From CAZFVY01 sp964522665 (GTDB lineage: Bacteria; Verrucomicrobiota; Verrucomicrobiia; Limisphaerales; CAZFVY01), in NCBI GenBank assembly GCA_964522665.1, contig CAZFVY010000035.1, positions 1-58,856 on the forward strand: a stretch of DNA of 58,856 bases, in the 5' to 3' direction. A program made the position numbers and the translations under genes. Shown here in pieces: positions 42,729 through 51,916 of the stretch. Within the stretch, counting starts at the first letter, position 1; the number at the start of each line of letters is the position of its first letter. Under the pieces are notes generated by a model. The model ran no database searches. It saw only the letters and a list, made by a program, of their open reading frames with translations, and had not been told where the DNA came from.

Positions 42729-43940
42729 ATGAAAATCCGGTTTCGCGCATTTGGAGTCATCTTTTTGTCTTTCCTGCTTTCGTCTCTAACCGTGCCCGCG
42801 GTTCGGGGCGCCGCGGCGCCACCACCAACCCGACCGCCGACGAATCCCGGCACACCGGCCTTGATCGCGGTGGGGCCGGACGCCGAGTCGCTCGCCCGGG
42901 CCGCGTTGACCAAGGCGCCCGCGCCCGGCGATGCGGCGGCGAACCCGACCTCGGCGCCCACGGGCGTGAATCCGCCGGTGAAGGTAGATGGTAATTTTCT
43001 CGTCGGCCCGAATTACACGCGGGCGACTGAATTGGACGAGGATGCCAGCGTCCCACAGGGGAAGACGCAGCAATTCGTCATGGATTCGGCGGACACCAAA
43101 TCCTACCCTGGCATCGGCCGCAGCGCCTTTGGCACGGTCGATCCGAACAATCCGAAAACGTTGATCGTCGATACCCATCCGGCGCCGTACAAGCGCACGA
43201 TCACCGTTTACATCCCCAGCCAATACGTTCCGGGCACGGCGGCTCCGTTCATGGTGACGCATGATGGTCCGGGCATGGGCCGGCCCGACACGATGTTGCC
43301 GCGCATCCTGGACAACATGATCGCGCAGCATCGTCTGCCGGCGCTGGTGGTCGTGATGATCGCCAACGGCGGCGGCGACGCGCAGGGCTGCGAGCGCGGC
43401 CTCGAGTATGACACGATGTCGGGCAAGTTCGCCGAGTTCATCGAGGCGGAAGTCCTGCCGCAGGTCGAGAGCAAATACGGCGTGAAGCTCTCCCGGGACC
43501 CCGACGCGCGCGCCACGATGGGTAACAGTTCCGGCGGCTCGGCGGCGCTGGCGATGGCCTGGTATCACCCCGAATGGTATCACCGCGTCATCACCTACTC
43601 GGGCACTTTCGTGAACCAGCAATGGCCGTTCAATCCAGAGACGCCGGGTGGCGCGTGGGATTTTCATGATCGCCTGATTCCGCAGAGCGAACGGAAGCCG
43701 ATTCGCCTCTGGATGGAGGTCGGCGACCGCGACCTATTCAATCCCAACGTCATGCGGGATAATATGCACGATTGGGTCGAGGCGAACAATCGCATGGCCG
43801 CCGTGTTGAAGGCCAAGGGTTATCACTACCAGTACGTCTATGCGCTCAACGCCGGCCATGTCGCCGGTCCGGTCCGGAGCCAGACGCTGCCGGAAGCGCT
43901 GGAATGGGTCTGGCAAGGCTTCCCGGTATCGGCCAAGTAG
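42729..43940 (+). CDS. Secreted esterase-family protein (EstD/Fes-like alpha/beta hydrolase)
   Basis: The protein has 403 residues with a signal peptide (about 1-27, ending VRG-AAA). An alpha/beta hydrolase follows: the esterase/putative D fold with HDGPGMGRPDTMLPRILDNMI, nucleophile motif GNSSGGSAAL, and a downstream acid (VGDRDLFNP) and histidine (NAGHVAG). It belongs to the esterase family that includes feruloyl esterases and enterochelin esterases. A carbohydrate-ester role outside the cell is reasonable beside a xylanase-encoding genome, but the substrate is unproven. ATG at 42729. Confidence 0.88.
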   Translation: MKIRFRAFGVIFLSFLLSSLTVPAVRGAAAPPPTRPPTNPGTPALIAVGPDAESLARAALTKAPAPGDAAANPTSAPTGVNPPVKVDGNFLVGPNYTRATELDEDASVPQGKTQQFVMDSADTKSYPGIGRSAFGTVDPNNPKTLIVDTHPAPYKRTITVYIPSQYVPGTAAPFMVTHDGPGMGRPDTMLPRILDNMIAQHRLPALVVVMIANGGGDAQGCERGLEYDTMSGKFAEFIEAEVLPQVESKYGVKLSRDPDARATMGNSSGGSAALAMAWYHPEWYHRVITYSGTFVNQQWPFNPETPGGAWDFHDRLIPQSERKPIRLWMEVGDRDLFNPNVMRDNMHDWVEANNRMAAVLKAKGYHYQYVYALNAGHVAGPVRSQTLPEALEWVWQGFPVSAK

Positions 43941-44010
43941 AAGGGTTCGTTGCCGCGAGTCAGCGCGCGCCGCAAAGCCGACGGCGGAGCGGTACGCGCC
44001 GGAATCAAAA

Positions 44011-44190
44011 GTCCCGATAGGGACGGTTGAGATTTCGCTCCGGCGGCGTTGGATGGCCCAGGAGTACGCTCTTGCCGACGGTTGAAGCTCGCGAACTCAG
44101 CCGTCCCGCTGGGACTCAAGCAAAATCACGAACCTGACTCGGCGTTCAAACGCCGAGCTATTCTCATCGGCCCTTCCTGGGCCGTGCTCT
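44011..44190. repeat. Hairpin-rich intergenic repeat cluster (different family)
   Basis: In the 361-bp gap after the esterase, three short hairpins follow one another: GTCCC-GATA-GGGAC (44011-44024), GTCCC-GCT-GGGAC (44103-44115) and a perfect 9-bp stem CTCGGCGTT-CA-AACGCCGAG (44138-44157). The first two are alike. No gene is present here. Confidence 0.65.
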
Positions 44191-44301
44191 CGCGGTAGGC
44201 CGCTCCCGGGTGTCTCGTTTCCTGGCCTACGGGTTACTGAGGACGTTGACGTGCCTCGGGTCCAAAGAAAGTCTGTCGGGCGCCGCTTTCGCCGCAGCGT
44301 G

Positions 44302-45315
44302 TTATTTGTGTTCAAGCACGACGCGGTAGCGGGCCTTGCCGCTGCGGAGACGTTCGAGGGCGTCGTTCACATGGGTAAACGGGTACGTTTCGGTGATCGG
44401 CGCGATCTCGTGGCGGGCGCAAAAATCGAGCATCGCGGCGGTCGTCGCCGGGCTGCCCAGGGGTGAACCGGAGATCGCTTTTTGCCCGGCGATCAAGCTG
44501 AAGGCGGCGACCGGAATCGGAGTGAGCACGGCGCCGACGAGGTGCAGCCGGCCGCGCGGCGCGAGGGCGCCAATGATCGCTTCCCAATCGAGCGCGACGT
44601 TGACGGTCGAAAGAATGAAATTGAGCGAGCCGGCAAGCTTCCCCATCGCCGCGGCGTCGCGCGAGTTCACGACGTGATGGGCGCCGAGTTCGAGCGCCTC
44701 GTCGCGCTTGGAATCGCTCGACGTGAACGCATAGACCTCGCAGCCCCACTTATTGAGGAACTGCAGGGCCATGTGCCCTAATCCGCCGATCCCGACGACG
44801 CCCACGCGGTCGGTCGGTTGGACGCCGCATTGCACAATCGGATTGAAGACGGTGATGCCGCCGCAGAACAGCGGGCCGGCTTTGGCGGCGTCCAGCTTTT
44901 CCGGCAACGGAATCGCCCAGACCCAGTGGCAGCGCACGCGGTTGGCGAAGCCGCCGAACCGGCCGACGATCGTCTGTTCGCCGGTGAGGCAGAGGTTGTG
45001 ATGGCCGGATAGGCATTGGGGGCAGGCCAGGCAACTGCCGGCCATCCATCCCAATCCGACCCGCTGGCCGGCCTTCAACCCTTTCGCGTCGCGGCCGGTG
45101 GCGACAATGGTGCCGATGATCTCGTGACCGGGCACGAGCGGGTATTTGCTCATGCCCCATTCGTTGTCGATCATCGAGAGGTCAGAGTGGCAGATGCCGC
45201 AGTGGCTGACGGCGATCTCGACTTGCTCATCGCCCAACGGGCCAGGCTCAAAATCGAACGGTTGTAACGGTTGTTTGGCGGCCAGGGCGGCGTAAGCTTG
45301 AAAGGAGGCGCTCAT
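44302..45315 (-). CDS. Zinc-dependent NAD(P) alcohol dehydrogenase (YahK/CAD-like)
   Basis: The protein has 337 residues from ATG 45315; the longer frame has no start logic. Catalytic zinc ligands: Cys39, His64 and the later Cys (FCGG). Structural zinc: Cys95, Cys98, Cys101 and Cys109. Coenzyme motif GIGGLGHMALQFL. HCGICHSDLSMIDNEWGMSKYPLVPGHE is diagnostic for the cinnamyl-alcohol/aldehyde reductase group of medium-chain dehydrogenases. It probably reduces aldehydes with NADPH. It is close to the haem operon (186 bp) on the same strand but unlikely to belong to it. Confidence 0.93.
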   Translation of the reverse strand: MSASFQAYAALAAKQPLQPFDFEPGPLGDEQVEIAVSHCGICHSDLSMIDNEWGMSKYPLVPGHEIIGTIVATGRDAKGLKAGQRVGLGWMAGSCLACPQCLSGHHNLCLTGEQTIVGRFGGFANRVRCHWVWAIPLPEKLDAAKAGPLFCGGITVFNPIVQCGVQPTDRVGVVGIGGLGHMALQFLNKWGCEVYAFTSSDSKRDEALELGAHHVVNSRDAAAMGKLAGSLNFILSTVNVALDWEAIIGALAPRGRLHLVGAVLTPIPVAAFSLIAGQKAISGSPLGSPATTAAMLDFCARHEIAPITETYPFTHVNDALERLRSGKARYRVVLEHK

Positions 45316-45501
45316 AATGATCTCGGTGGTGATTATCTTTGTCTCAGTCTCGCGGTGTCGCGCGACAACCACCAACATTGCCCAAGTCTCCGGTGAAGCA
45401 AGCGGATTTTTGCAGGGAGGCCGCGGCGAAGTCCAAGGTGATGGCGCGCGGCCGGGCGCTCAGGGGGAGCGCAGGTCAATGCTTCAAGGGGGCGCCGTGG
45501 C

Positions 45502-46587
45502 TCAGTGGCGGTGTCCGGCCACGGAACAGCGGGCGCAGGCGTCGCCCTTTTTGACCGCGCAACAACGTTTGGGGGCGGCGGGCGCGAAATCGGTGATCCA
45601 ATGTTCGAGCGTTTCCAGCCAGGCGGGGTGAAGGTTCAGGCACGGGATCAAATCGAGTTCCCGCCCGCCGTGAGTCTGGAAAGAGTCCCGTCCGCGGATG
45701 CCGATTTCCTCAAGGGTTTCGAGGCAATCGGAGACGAACGCGGGACAAATCACGAGGAGCTTTTTGACTCCGGCCCGCGCCAGGCGTTCGATTTCGAGAT
45801 CGGTCTGCGGCGTCAGCCAGGGGTCGCGCCCGAGGCGTGATTGGAACGCGATCGAATAACTTCCCTCCGCGAGTTTCGCGCGTTGGGCGAAAGCCTTGAC
45901 GGTCTGGAAGCATTGCGCGCGATAGCAGGTCGCGTGGGCGGGGCTGGCGGTCTCGCAGCAATTCCTGGTTTGCAGGCAATGCGAGCCGGTTGGATCGGAC
46001 TTGCGCAGGTGCCGCTCGGGCAAGCCGTGAAAACTAAACAGAAGATGGTCGTAGCCCGCCTCGAGTTGCGCGGAGGCGCTGGCGACCAGGGCCTCGATAT
46101 ATTCCGGCTCGGCGTAATACGGCGTCTTGACGGCCAAATTGGCCTCTGGAGCCTGCCGGCTCCATTCCTTTCGCACCGCCACGACGGCGGTCTCGTAGCT
46201 TGACATCGCGTAGTGCGGGAACAGGGGAATCAGGAGGAGGTCATCGACTCCCTGGCGGACCAGTCCCGTAATCGCTTCGCGGATCGACGGCTGTTGGTAG
46301 CGCATCGCCAAGGCGACCGGCGTCGTGACGCGGCGCTGCAATTCGAACTGCAGACGGCGGCTGGTGACGACCAGAGGCGAGCCCTCGGGCAACCAGACGG
46401 AATGGTACGCTGCGGAGGATTTCCGTGGGCGGAACGGCAAAATGCAGCCATAGACGACGCCGGCGCGGATCGGCCAGGGCGCGTCCAGCACCCGCGGGTC
46501 CATCAGAAACTCCCGCAGGTATTTCCGCACGTCGGCGACCGACGGGGAATCCGGAGAGCCGAGATTGACTAAGAGAACTCCACGCAT
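45502..46587 (-). CDS. hemH: Ferrochelatase HemH, last step of haem synthesis
   Basis: This enzyme inserts iron into protoporphyrin IX. It has 361 residues from ATG 46587 (MRGVLLVNLGSPDSP). The longer frame overlaps hemG and is rejected. Signature strands: LVNLGSPDSPSVADVRKYLREFL, PLFPHYAMSSYET, the catalytic His in LFSFHGLPERHL, and SRLGRDPWLTPQTD. The C-terminus adds CCAVKKGDACARC, a Cys cluster like the [2Fe-2S] ligands found in several bacterial ferrochelatases, so an iron-sulfur cluster is possible. It starts 5 bp after the hemG stop and is the last gene of the haem operon. Confidence 0.95.
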   Translation of the reverse strand: MRGVLLVNLGSPDSPSVADVRKYLREFLMDPRVLDAPWPIRAGVVYGCILPFRPRKSSAAYHSVWLPEGSPLVVTSRRLQFELQRRVTTPVALAMRYQQPSIREAITGLVRQGVDDLLLIPLFPHYAMSSYETAVVAVRKEWSRQAPEANLAVKTPYYAEPEYIEALVASASAQLEAGYDHLLFSFHGLPERHLRKSDPTGSHCLQTRNCCETASPAHATCYRAQCFQTVKAFAQRAKLAEGSYSIAFQSRLGRDPWLTPQTDLEIERLARAGVKKLLVICPAFVSDCLETLEEIGIRGRDSFQTHGGRELDLIPCLNLHPAWLETLEHWITDFAPAAPKRCCAVKKGDACARCSVAGHRH

Positions 46588-46592
46588 AGTGA

Positions 46593-48020
46593 TTAAGCGG
46601 TCGAAAGTGATGGCTCTGGCGCCGTCGAGTCTTGGGTCACGAACGATTCGGCGCGCGGCGCGACGCCGAGGCCGGAGACGATCGAGTCGCCCAGGGAAAT
46701 ACCATTGCGGTAGGCGCCGGCGAGAAAGAGACCCGGCGCGCGAACCTCGAGTTGGTTCATCCATTCCTTGAACCGACCGTAGCCGACCTCGTACTGCGGA
46801 ATCGCCTGTGGAAATACGGACTGGTGGGCAAAGACGGGATCGCCCGTCGCGCCCAGGAGACGGCGCAAATCATGGAGCGCCAGGCTCAGGCGCGCTCCGG
46901 CTTCCAGCCCGGCCAAGTGCGGCGCCCGCGCGCCGCCCAGAAAACAGGTGAGCGTGACGTGACCCTCCGGGGCCCGATGCGGAAAGAGCGACGACGAGAA
47001 AATCGCGCCAAGAATATTGAAACGCTCCACCTCTGGAATCAGGACGCCGAAGCCGTCCAAAGGATGCGCGATTTCCGCGCGCCGGAAGCCCAGCGTCAGG
47101 CTCGCCACCGGCGGATATTGGATCTGCAGGAGGCGCGCGCCATCGATTCGTTCGCCGTCGAGCAACTCGATTTCCGGGAGACGGTGGGCCGTGCCCGCGT
47201 AGATGACGGCCGAATGTTCGCGGGCTTGCGGTCCGCCGGGGCCGCGGCTCTCAATCAGCCAGCCGTCCGCGGTTTGGCGTACCGTATCCACGGACGTTGA
47301 AAGTTCCAGCGCGTCGGCCAGGCGCGTTTGGAGCGCCTCGATCAGCGTTTGCAGTCCCTGATCGAAGGAGAACTGTTTGGCTTGTGATTTGGAAACCTCC
47401 GCGCGCCGCCGGCGGGCGCGGGCGCCCAGGAATTGTCCCGCGAGCAGCGAGCCATATCGGTGTTCTAGCGCGTGAAGCTTTGGGAACGCCTCTTTGACCG
47501 AAAGGTGACGCGGGTCACCCGCGTAAACTCCCGCGACGAACGGATTGATCGCGTAGTCCAGAAACTCCCGGCCGAGCCGTCGTTCGACAAAGTGGGCGAG
47601 GTCTTCCTCCTCGTTCGCGGGCCAGCGGCGGACGAACGGCTCGGCGAGCAATCGGAGTTTGGCGCGGCCGGAAAAGAGCGGCGTCGTCAAGAACGTCGCC
47701 GCGGAATGGGGCATTTCGACCGGCTTGCCGTCGCGCACCACAAAGCGTTTGGCCGAGCGCGGAGCGGCGTAGCGACGGCGGTCGGCCAGGCCCAGATCCT
47801 CGATCAGCGCGCTGATCCGGGGCGAGGTCTCCAAGATGGTGTTGGGGCCGGATTCGGCGAGGAAGCCGTTCTCGCGCCAGCTCCGGATGACGCCGCCGGG
47901 ACGGGGGCTGGAGTCGTAGACCACGACCGCCTGGCCGCGCCGCTGAAGCGCGAACGCGGCGGTGAGGCCGGTGATGCCCGCCCCGATGACGGCGATGGAA
48001 TGGGGAGTCGGAGCGTTCAA
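46593..48020 (-). CDS. hemG: Protoporphyrinogen oxidase, HemY-type flavoprotein
   Basis: This enzyme oxidises protoporphyrinogen IX to protoporphyrin IX. It has 475 residues. The FAD-binding motif IAVIGAGITGLTAAFALQRRG lies at the N-terminus, followed by the glycine-rich PRPGGVIRSW and the C-terminal FAD segment VRAPGLFLAGAYRNGISLGDSIVSG. It is the oxygen-dependent HemY/PPOX family, not the HemG flavodoxin or HemJ. The ATG overlaps the hemN stop (ATGA), so translation is coupled. Oxygen-dependent PPOX with oxygen-independent HemN in one operon suggests a facultative or mainly aerobic cell. Confidence 0.93.
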   Translation of the reverse strand: MNAPTPHSIAVIGAGITGLTAAFALQRRGQAVVVYDSSPRPGGVIRSWRENGFLAESGPNTILETSPRISALIEDLGLADRRRYAAPRSAKRFVVRDGKPVEMPHSAATFLTTPLFSGRAKLRLLAEPFVRRWPANEEEDLAHFVERRLGREFLDYAINPFVAGVYAGDPRHLSVKEAFPKLHALEHRYGSLLAGQFLGARARRRRAEVSKSQAKQFSFDQGLQTLIEALQTRLADALELSTSVDTVRQTADGWLIESRGPGGPQAREHSAVIYAGTAHRLPEIELLDGERIDGARLLQIQYPPVASLTLGFRRAEIAHPLDGFGVLIPEVERFNILGAIFSSSLFPHRAPEGHVTLTCFLGGARAPHLAGLEAGARLSLALHDLRRLLGATGDPVFAHQSVFPQAIPQYEVGYGRFKEWMNQLEVRAPGLFLAGAYRNGISLGDSIVSGLGVAPRAESFVTQDSTAPEPSLSTA

Positions 48021-49390
48021 ACGGTTTGAGAGAAACGGCGTTCGAGCTGCCTGGTCTGATAGGCGTCGAAGCGCATGGCGATGTTCCGGATGAAGAGCCG
48101 GCCGGCGGGCGTAATCTCAAGGCCGGTCTCGGTAAGACGGACCAATCCATCGGCGACGAAATCAGCGAGGGAATCCAATTCGGTGGAGAAATGCTCCGCG
48201 AATTCGACGCCGAGCCGGGCGGACATCGCCCGGTAATCGAGCGACAAATCGCACATCAAGCGCATAATCGTCTGGCGGCGGAGCTTGTCCTCTTCGGTCG
48301 GGAAATAGGCCTTGGCGACGGGGATTTGGCCGGCGTCAAGCGCCGCGTAGTAGAGGGGCAGTTCCTTGCGATTTTGCCAGTAAGCGCCGTCGGTTTGGGA
48401 AATGGCGGACATGCCAAAACCGTAAATGTCCACGCCGTCGCGCGTGCTGTAGCCTTGAAAATTGCGCTGCAATGTTTTCTGCCTTTGGGCGATCGCGAGC
48501 TCGTCGTCGGCGCGGGCGAAGTGATCCATCCCGATGTAAACGAAGCCCGCCGCGGTCAGCTTCTCGATTGTTATTTTGAGGATTTGGAGCTTTTCTTCAG
48601 GCGCGGGCAGGGCGGTTTCGGTCAGAGCCTTCTGGGCCGGCTTGACCCACGGCACGTGGGCATAATTAAAGACCGCGAAGCGGTCCGGCTTGAGGCGGAG
48701 GGCTTCGTCCAACGTCTTTTCGAAGGAGGCGGCGGTTTGGTGTGGCAGCCCGTAGATCAAATCGAGGTTGAGCGAGGTGAACCCGGCGGCGCGAATCCAG
48801 TCCACCGCCATCTTGGTTTGGGCGAACGGCTGCATCCGATGCACGGCTTTCTGCACGACCGGGTTGTGGTCCTGCACGCCGATGGAGGCGCGATTGAACC
48901 CAATTTCGCGCAGAGCGTGAACGTGGTCGCGCGTCAGGCGGCGGGGATCGAGTTCCACCCCGGCCTCGGCATCGGGGGCGATATTAAAATTCTCGTGGAT
49001 CAGCGCGCCTAGTTTTCGGAGTTCATCGGGCGCCAGGAAGGTTGGCGTGCCGCCACCGAAGTGGAGTTGGACGGCCTTGCGCTTGGGCGAGAGCAGCAGC
49101 GACATCAACTGCGTTTCCTTGCGCAGATATTCGAGGTAACCCGCGCCGACTTTGGAGTCGGTGGTGATGACGGTGGTGCAGCCACAGTACCAGCAGAGCG
49201 ATTGACAAAACGGGATGTGAAAATAGAGGGAGAGGTCGCGGTCGGCGCGGTTGTTCTGCAGAATCTCCTCCGCCAGCGCCGGCCAGGTGAATTCCGAGGT
49301 GAACTGGTTGGCCGGCGGATACGACGTGTACCGCGGGCCAGGGACGTTGTATTTTTTGACCAGGGCGAGATCGACGTTGAGTTGGCTCAT
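48017..49390 (-). CDS. hemN: Oxygen-independent coproporphyrinogen III dehydrogenase HemN
   Basis: This radical-SAM enzyme decarboxylates coproporphyrinogen III. It has 457 residues from ATG 49390; longer frames run into hemE. The cluster motif Cys62, Cys66, Cys69 and Cys71 (FCQSLCWYCGC) agrees with the numbering of E. coli HemN. YFHIP, HFGGGTPTFL, ELDPRR and DLIYGLPHQT are the other HemN motifs. The start overlaps the hemE stop (ATGA). It sits between hemE and hemG(Y), in pathway order. Confidence 0.95.
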   Translation of the reverse strand: MSQLNVDLALVKKYNVPGPRYTSYPPANQFTSEFTWPALAEEILQNNRADRDLSLYFHIPFCQSLCWYCGCTTVITTDSKVGAGYLEYLRKETQLMSLLLSPKRKAVQLHFGGGTPTFLAPDELRKLGALIHENFNIAPDAEAGVELDPRRLTRDHVHALREIGFNRASIGVQDHNPVVQKAVHRMQPFAQTKMAVDWIRAAGFTSLNLDLIYGLPHQTAASFEKTLDEALRLKPDRFAVFNYAHVPWVKPAQKALTETALPAPEEKLQILKITIEKLTAAGFVYIGMDHFARADDELAIAQRQKTLQRNFQGYSTRDGVDIYGFGMSAISQTDGAYWQNRKELPLYYAALDAGQIPVAKAYFPTEEDKLRRQTIMRLMCDLSLDYRAMSARLGVEFAEHFSTELDSLADFVADGLVRLTETGLEITPAGRLFIRNIAMRFDAYQTRQLERRFSQTV

Positions 49391-50415
49391 GCTGGGTGGC
49401 GGATGGTCTGAATGATTTGAGAAATATTCTCCAGGCGCGCGGTCGGGGGCACGCCGTGGCCGAGATTGAAGATGTAACCGGGACGCCCGCGCATCTGATT
49501 GAGTTGATGCCGGGTTGCGATCGCGATTTCGCTGGTCGTGCCGGTCACCAAGAGGTTGGGGTCCAGGTTGCCTTGGATCGCGACGGTGGCGGGCAGGCGC
49601 GTTCGGACGTTGGCGAGGCGGACGTCGTGATCGACGCCGATGACTCGGGCGCCGGTGTTCGCGAGGGCGTCCCAATTGCGGCACCCCTTCGAGAAGACGA
49701 TGACCGGCGCCAGGCCGCCCAGTCCGGTGATGATTTCCTTTATCCAGCGGCCCGACACGGCGTCGAAGTCCGCGGTCGGGATCAGGCCGCCGTGGCTGTC
49801 AAAGATTTGCACGGCATCGACGCCGGCGGCGATTTGCATCCGGAGAAAATGGATGACGGCCATGGAGAGTTTGTGGCAGAGCGCGTCGAACAAGGCCCGG
49901 TTCTCGTGAAATAATTTCAGCGCGAGGGAGTAATGACGGGAACTGCCGCCCTCGAGCATGAAATTAGCCAGCGTCCAGGGCGAGCCCGCGAACCCGAGCA
50001 GGGCGGTCCGCCCCGCCAGCGCCGGCTTGACCAGGCGAATGGCCCGCGCGACGTATTCTAGCTTCAACTCCAGGTCGCGGGCGTCGAGCCGGGCGATGTC
50101 GTCGGCGGAGCGCAGTTGAAACTGCATTTTAATCCCGCCGGCGTCGCAAAAATGATAGCTTTGACCCATGGCCTCCGGCACGACCAGGATGTCGCTGAAG
50201 ATGATCGCGGCGTCGAAGTCGAAGCGCCGAATCGGTTGCAGGGTGACTTCGGCGGCCAACTCGGGCGTTTGGACCAATTCCAGGAAGGGGTGCTTTTCTT
50301 TCAGCGCGCGGTATTCGGGCAGGACGCGGCCGGCCTGGCGCATCAACCAGATCGGCGGGTGATCGACCCGCTGGCAGTGAACCGCCTCGAGAAAACGATG
50401 GCGATTACTTTCCAT
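49387..50415 (-). CDS. hemE: Uroporphyrinogen decarboxylase HemE
   Basis: The first gene of the haem operon, converting uroporphyrinogen III to coproporphyrinogen III. It has 342 residues from ATG 50415; the longer frame adds a Lys/Arg-rich stretch and is rejected. Family motifs: PPIWLMRQAGRVLPEYRALKEK (substrate-binding Arg in RQAGR), GFAGSPWTLANFMLEG, and the C-terminal FNLGHGVPP. A catalytic Asp lies in FDFDAAIIFSDILV. No promoter was identified in the 950-bp gap upstream. Confidence 0.95.
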   Translation of the reverse strand: MESNRHRFLEAVHCQRVDHPPIWLMRQAGRVLPEYRALKEKHPFLELVQTPELAAEVTLQPIRRFDFDAAIIFSDILVVPEAMGQSYHFCDAGGIKMQFQLRSADDIARLDARDLELKLEYVARAIRLVKPALAGRTALLGFAGSPWTLANFMLEGGSSRHYSLALKLFHENRALFDALCHKLSMAVIHFLRMQIAAGVDAVQIFDSHGGLIPTADFDAVSGRWIKEIITGLGGLAPVIVFSKGCRNWDALANTGARVIGVDHDVRLANVRTRLPATVAIQGNLDPNLLVTGTTSEIAIATRHQLNQMRGRPGYIFNLGHGVPPTARLENISQIIQTIRHPA

Positions 50416-51366
50416 CGCGGGTATTTCGTGCGCCGCCCGCGCCGCGGTTTGTCGCTTTGCGGCCAGTTCCCGCTTTTCCTGCTCGCCTACGATCGTGCCA
50501 TTCATCGCGGATAATTTGGATCGGCGCGGATGAGGCGACTCCACCTTTTCTGTCGGTTGTTTCCCCTTTTTTGGCCGGGGCGCCAAGAAAAGGCGGGTTC
50601 TTGCTGGGAATCACGGAGAGCTGGTTGCGGTTAGAGGTTGAGGAATCGGGCGAGTGGGTCGCCGCTCGATTGTTATCGGCGTGGAAGGGAACTCGGGCGC
50701 GAAGTATTCAGGACAAACGCATCGAAATCTGAAACCCGAGGATGCCGCGGGGCGCTTTGGGTTTGGCCGCCACGTCTGCCAATCACCAAGCGGGAGGCGG
50801 TGGCGGATGGTACGCAACCCACTGCGGGGTTGAATTGGGAGGGACCGGTCACCCAAGGTAGCCCCGCCGCGCGGGGCAACCTTGGGCTTTGAGGCGGAAT
50901 CCTTTCGGGATTCGCTAACGACGCAGCCTGCTAACGCCGAAGGAGACCAGGCTCCGCGCGCGACGGAACGACCTAGCTTGCCGCGGGTCTTAGGTGCGGC
51001 TGCCCTGGAGATATGAGGCGCGACTTCGAGTTGTTTCAGTGTTTGGCGTCTTAGGTCTCGGGGAACGTCGGACCGGCGCCGGTTTCACAGACCGGAATCG
51101 TAACAAACAGAGGACGTTTTCCTGGGAGTTCGCTTCACTCCATCCCAACGCTGTCTCATGGTGGGCTTTCAGCCTGCTCCGACCTGAGGCTTCGGACCAT
51201 ACCGACCCAGAACGTGAACAACTCGAAATTGCGCCCGGCGAAATTTCAGAGGAGGCTTTGCGTCCGCGCCCGGGCGGTCTATATTCCTTGCGCGCTCTGA
51301 CAACCGGCGCGTCCGGCGGCAATCAATCTGCGCCGGGTCAATGGGAACCGAACTGATGCCGACGCG
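50416..51366. other. 951-bp intergenic region, divergent hemE and TPR gene
   Basis: No convincing coding frame: short frames here (120 residues at 50994-51356 and others) are Arg/Gly-rich and unlike proteins. The region holds one copy of the three-hairpin repeat (50815-50912). A TATATT-like box at about 51281 has no partner -35. The unusual length suggests old insertions of repeat material. Confidence 0.45.
50815..50912. repeat. Dispersed three-hairpin intergenic repeat, copy 2
   Basis: The module begins CAACCCACTGCGGGGTTG, then a stem of CCCAAGGTAGCCCCG and CGGGGCAACCTTGGG, then GGAATCC-TTTC-GGGATTC. It is 98 bp, the same length as copy 1, and most stem bases are conserved or compensated. 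Confidence 0.8.
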
Positions 51367-51870
51367 ATGGATCAACTAGAGCCGCCCGATACATTTTACG
51401 TGAGCGCGGCGATTGGCTGGCTTGAACTGGGCAACGCGAAGGAAGCGCGCGCGGAACTGGAACAAGTGTCCGCGCCGAGTCGGCAACATCCAGGAGTGCT
51501 CAGCGTCCACTGGCAGATTCACGCTCTGGCCGAGCAATGGAACGACGCGTACGAAGTGGCGCAGACTTTGGTCGGGGTGGCTCCCGGCGAGCCGCATGGG
51601 TGGCTGCATCGGGCCTACGCCGCGCGGCGAAAATCCGAGGGCAGCCTGCAACTGGCCTGGGACGCGCTGTTCCCCGCGGCGGAGAAGTTTCCCAAGGAGT
51701 CAATCATTTCCTTCAATTTGGCCTGTTACGCGTGCCAGATGGGGAGTCCGCTGGATGCCTTGCGCTGGCTCAAGAAGGCGATGGTGGTCGGCGACGCGGA
51801 CGAAATCCGGTCGATGGCGCTCGGCGACCGCGACCTCGAACCGCTCTGGGACCAGATTCGCAAACTTTGA
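51367..51870 (+). CDS. TPR-repeat protein
   Basis: The protein has 167 residues, cytoplasmic. Four to five tetratricopeptide-like helix pairs are visible: FYVSAAIGWLELGNAKEARAEL, WQIHALAEQWNDAYEVAQTLV, FNLACYACQMGSPLDALRWL and so on. It has no enzymatic domain. In this group such short proteins are common and act as scaffolds. ATG at 51367. Confidence 0.85.
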   Translation: MDQLEPPDTFYVSAAIGWLELGNAKEARAELEQVSAPSRQHPGVLSVHWQIHALAEQWNDAYEVAQTLVGVAPGEPHGWLHRAYAARRKSEGSLQLAWDALFPAAEKFPKESIISFNLACYACQMGSPLDALRWLKKAMVVGDADEIRSMALGDRDLEPLWDQIRKL

Positions 51871-51916
51871 CGGCGCGGCGTCGTCGCTAGTCAGGCGTTC
51901 GTCGTTTTCGCCGCCG

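Noticed and set aside
45480..45530. tRNA-like start (GGCGCCGTGGCTCAGTGG) near the hemH end
   Set aside because: No matching acceptor stem, anticodon arm or T-loop follows; it overlaps the hemH coding end.
49391..49684. 98-residue N-terminal extension of HemN
   Set aside because: It lies inside hemE and is Arg/Pro-rich; the internal ATG restores the E. coli numbering of the cluster cysteines.
50994..51356. 120-residue plus-strand frame upstream of the TPR gene
   Set aside because: No ribosome site, odd composition, no family resemblance; adjacent to repeat material.
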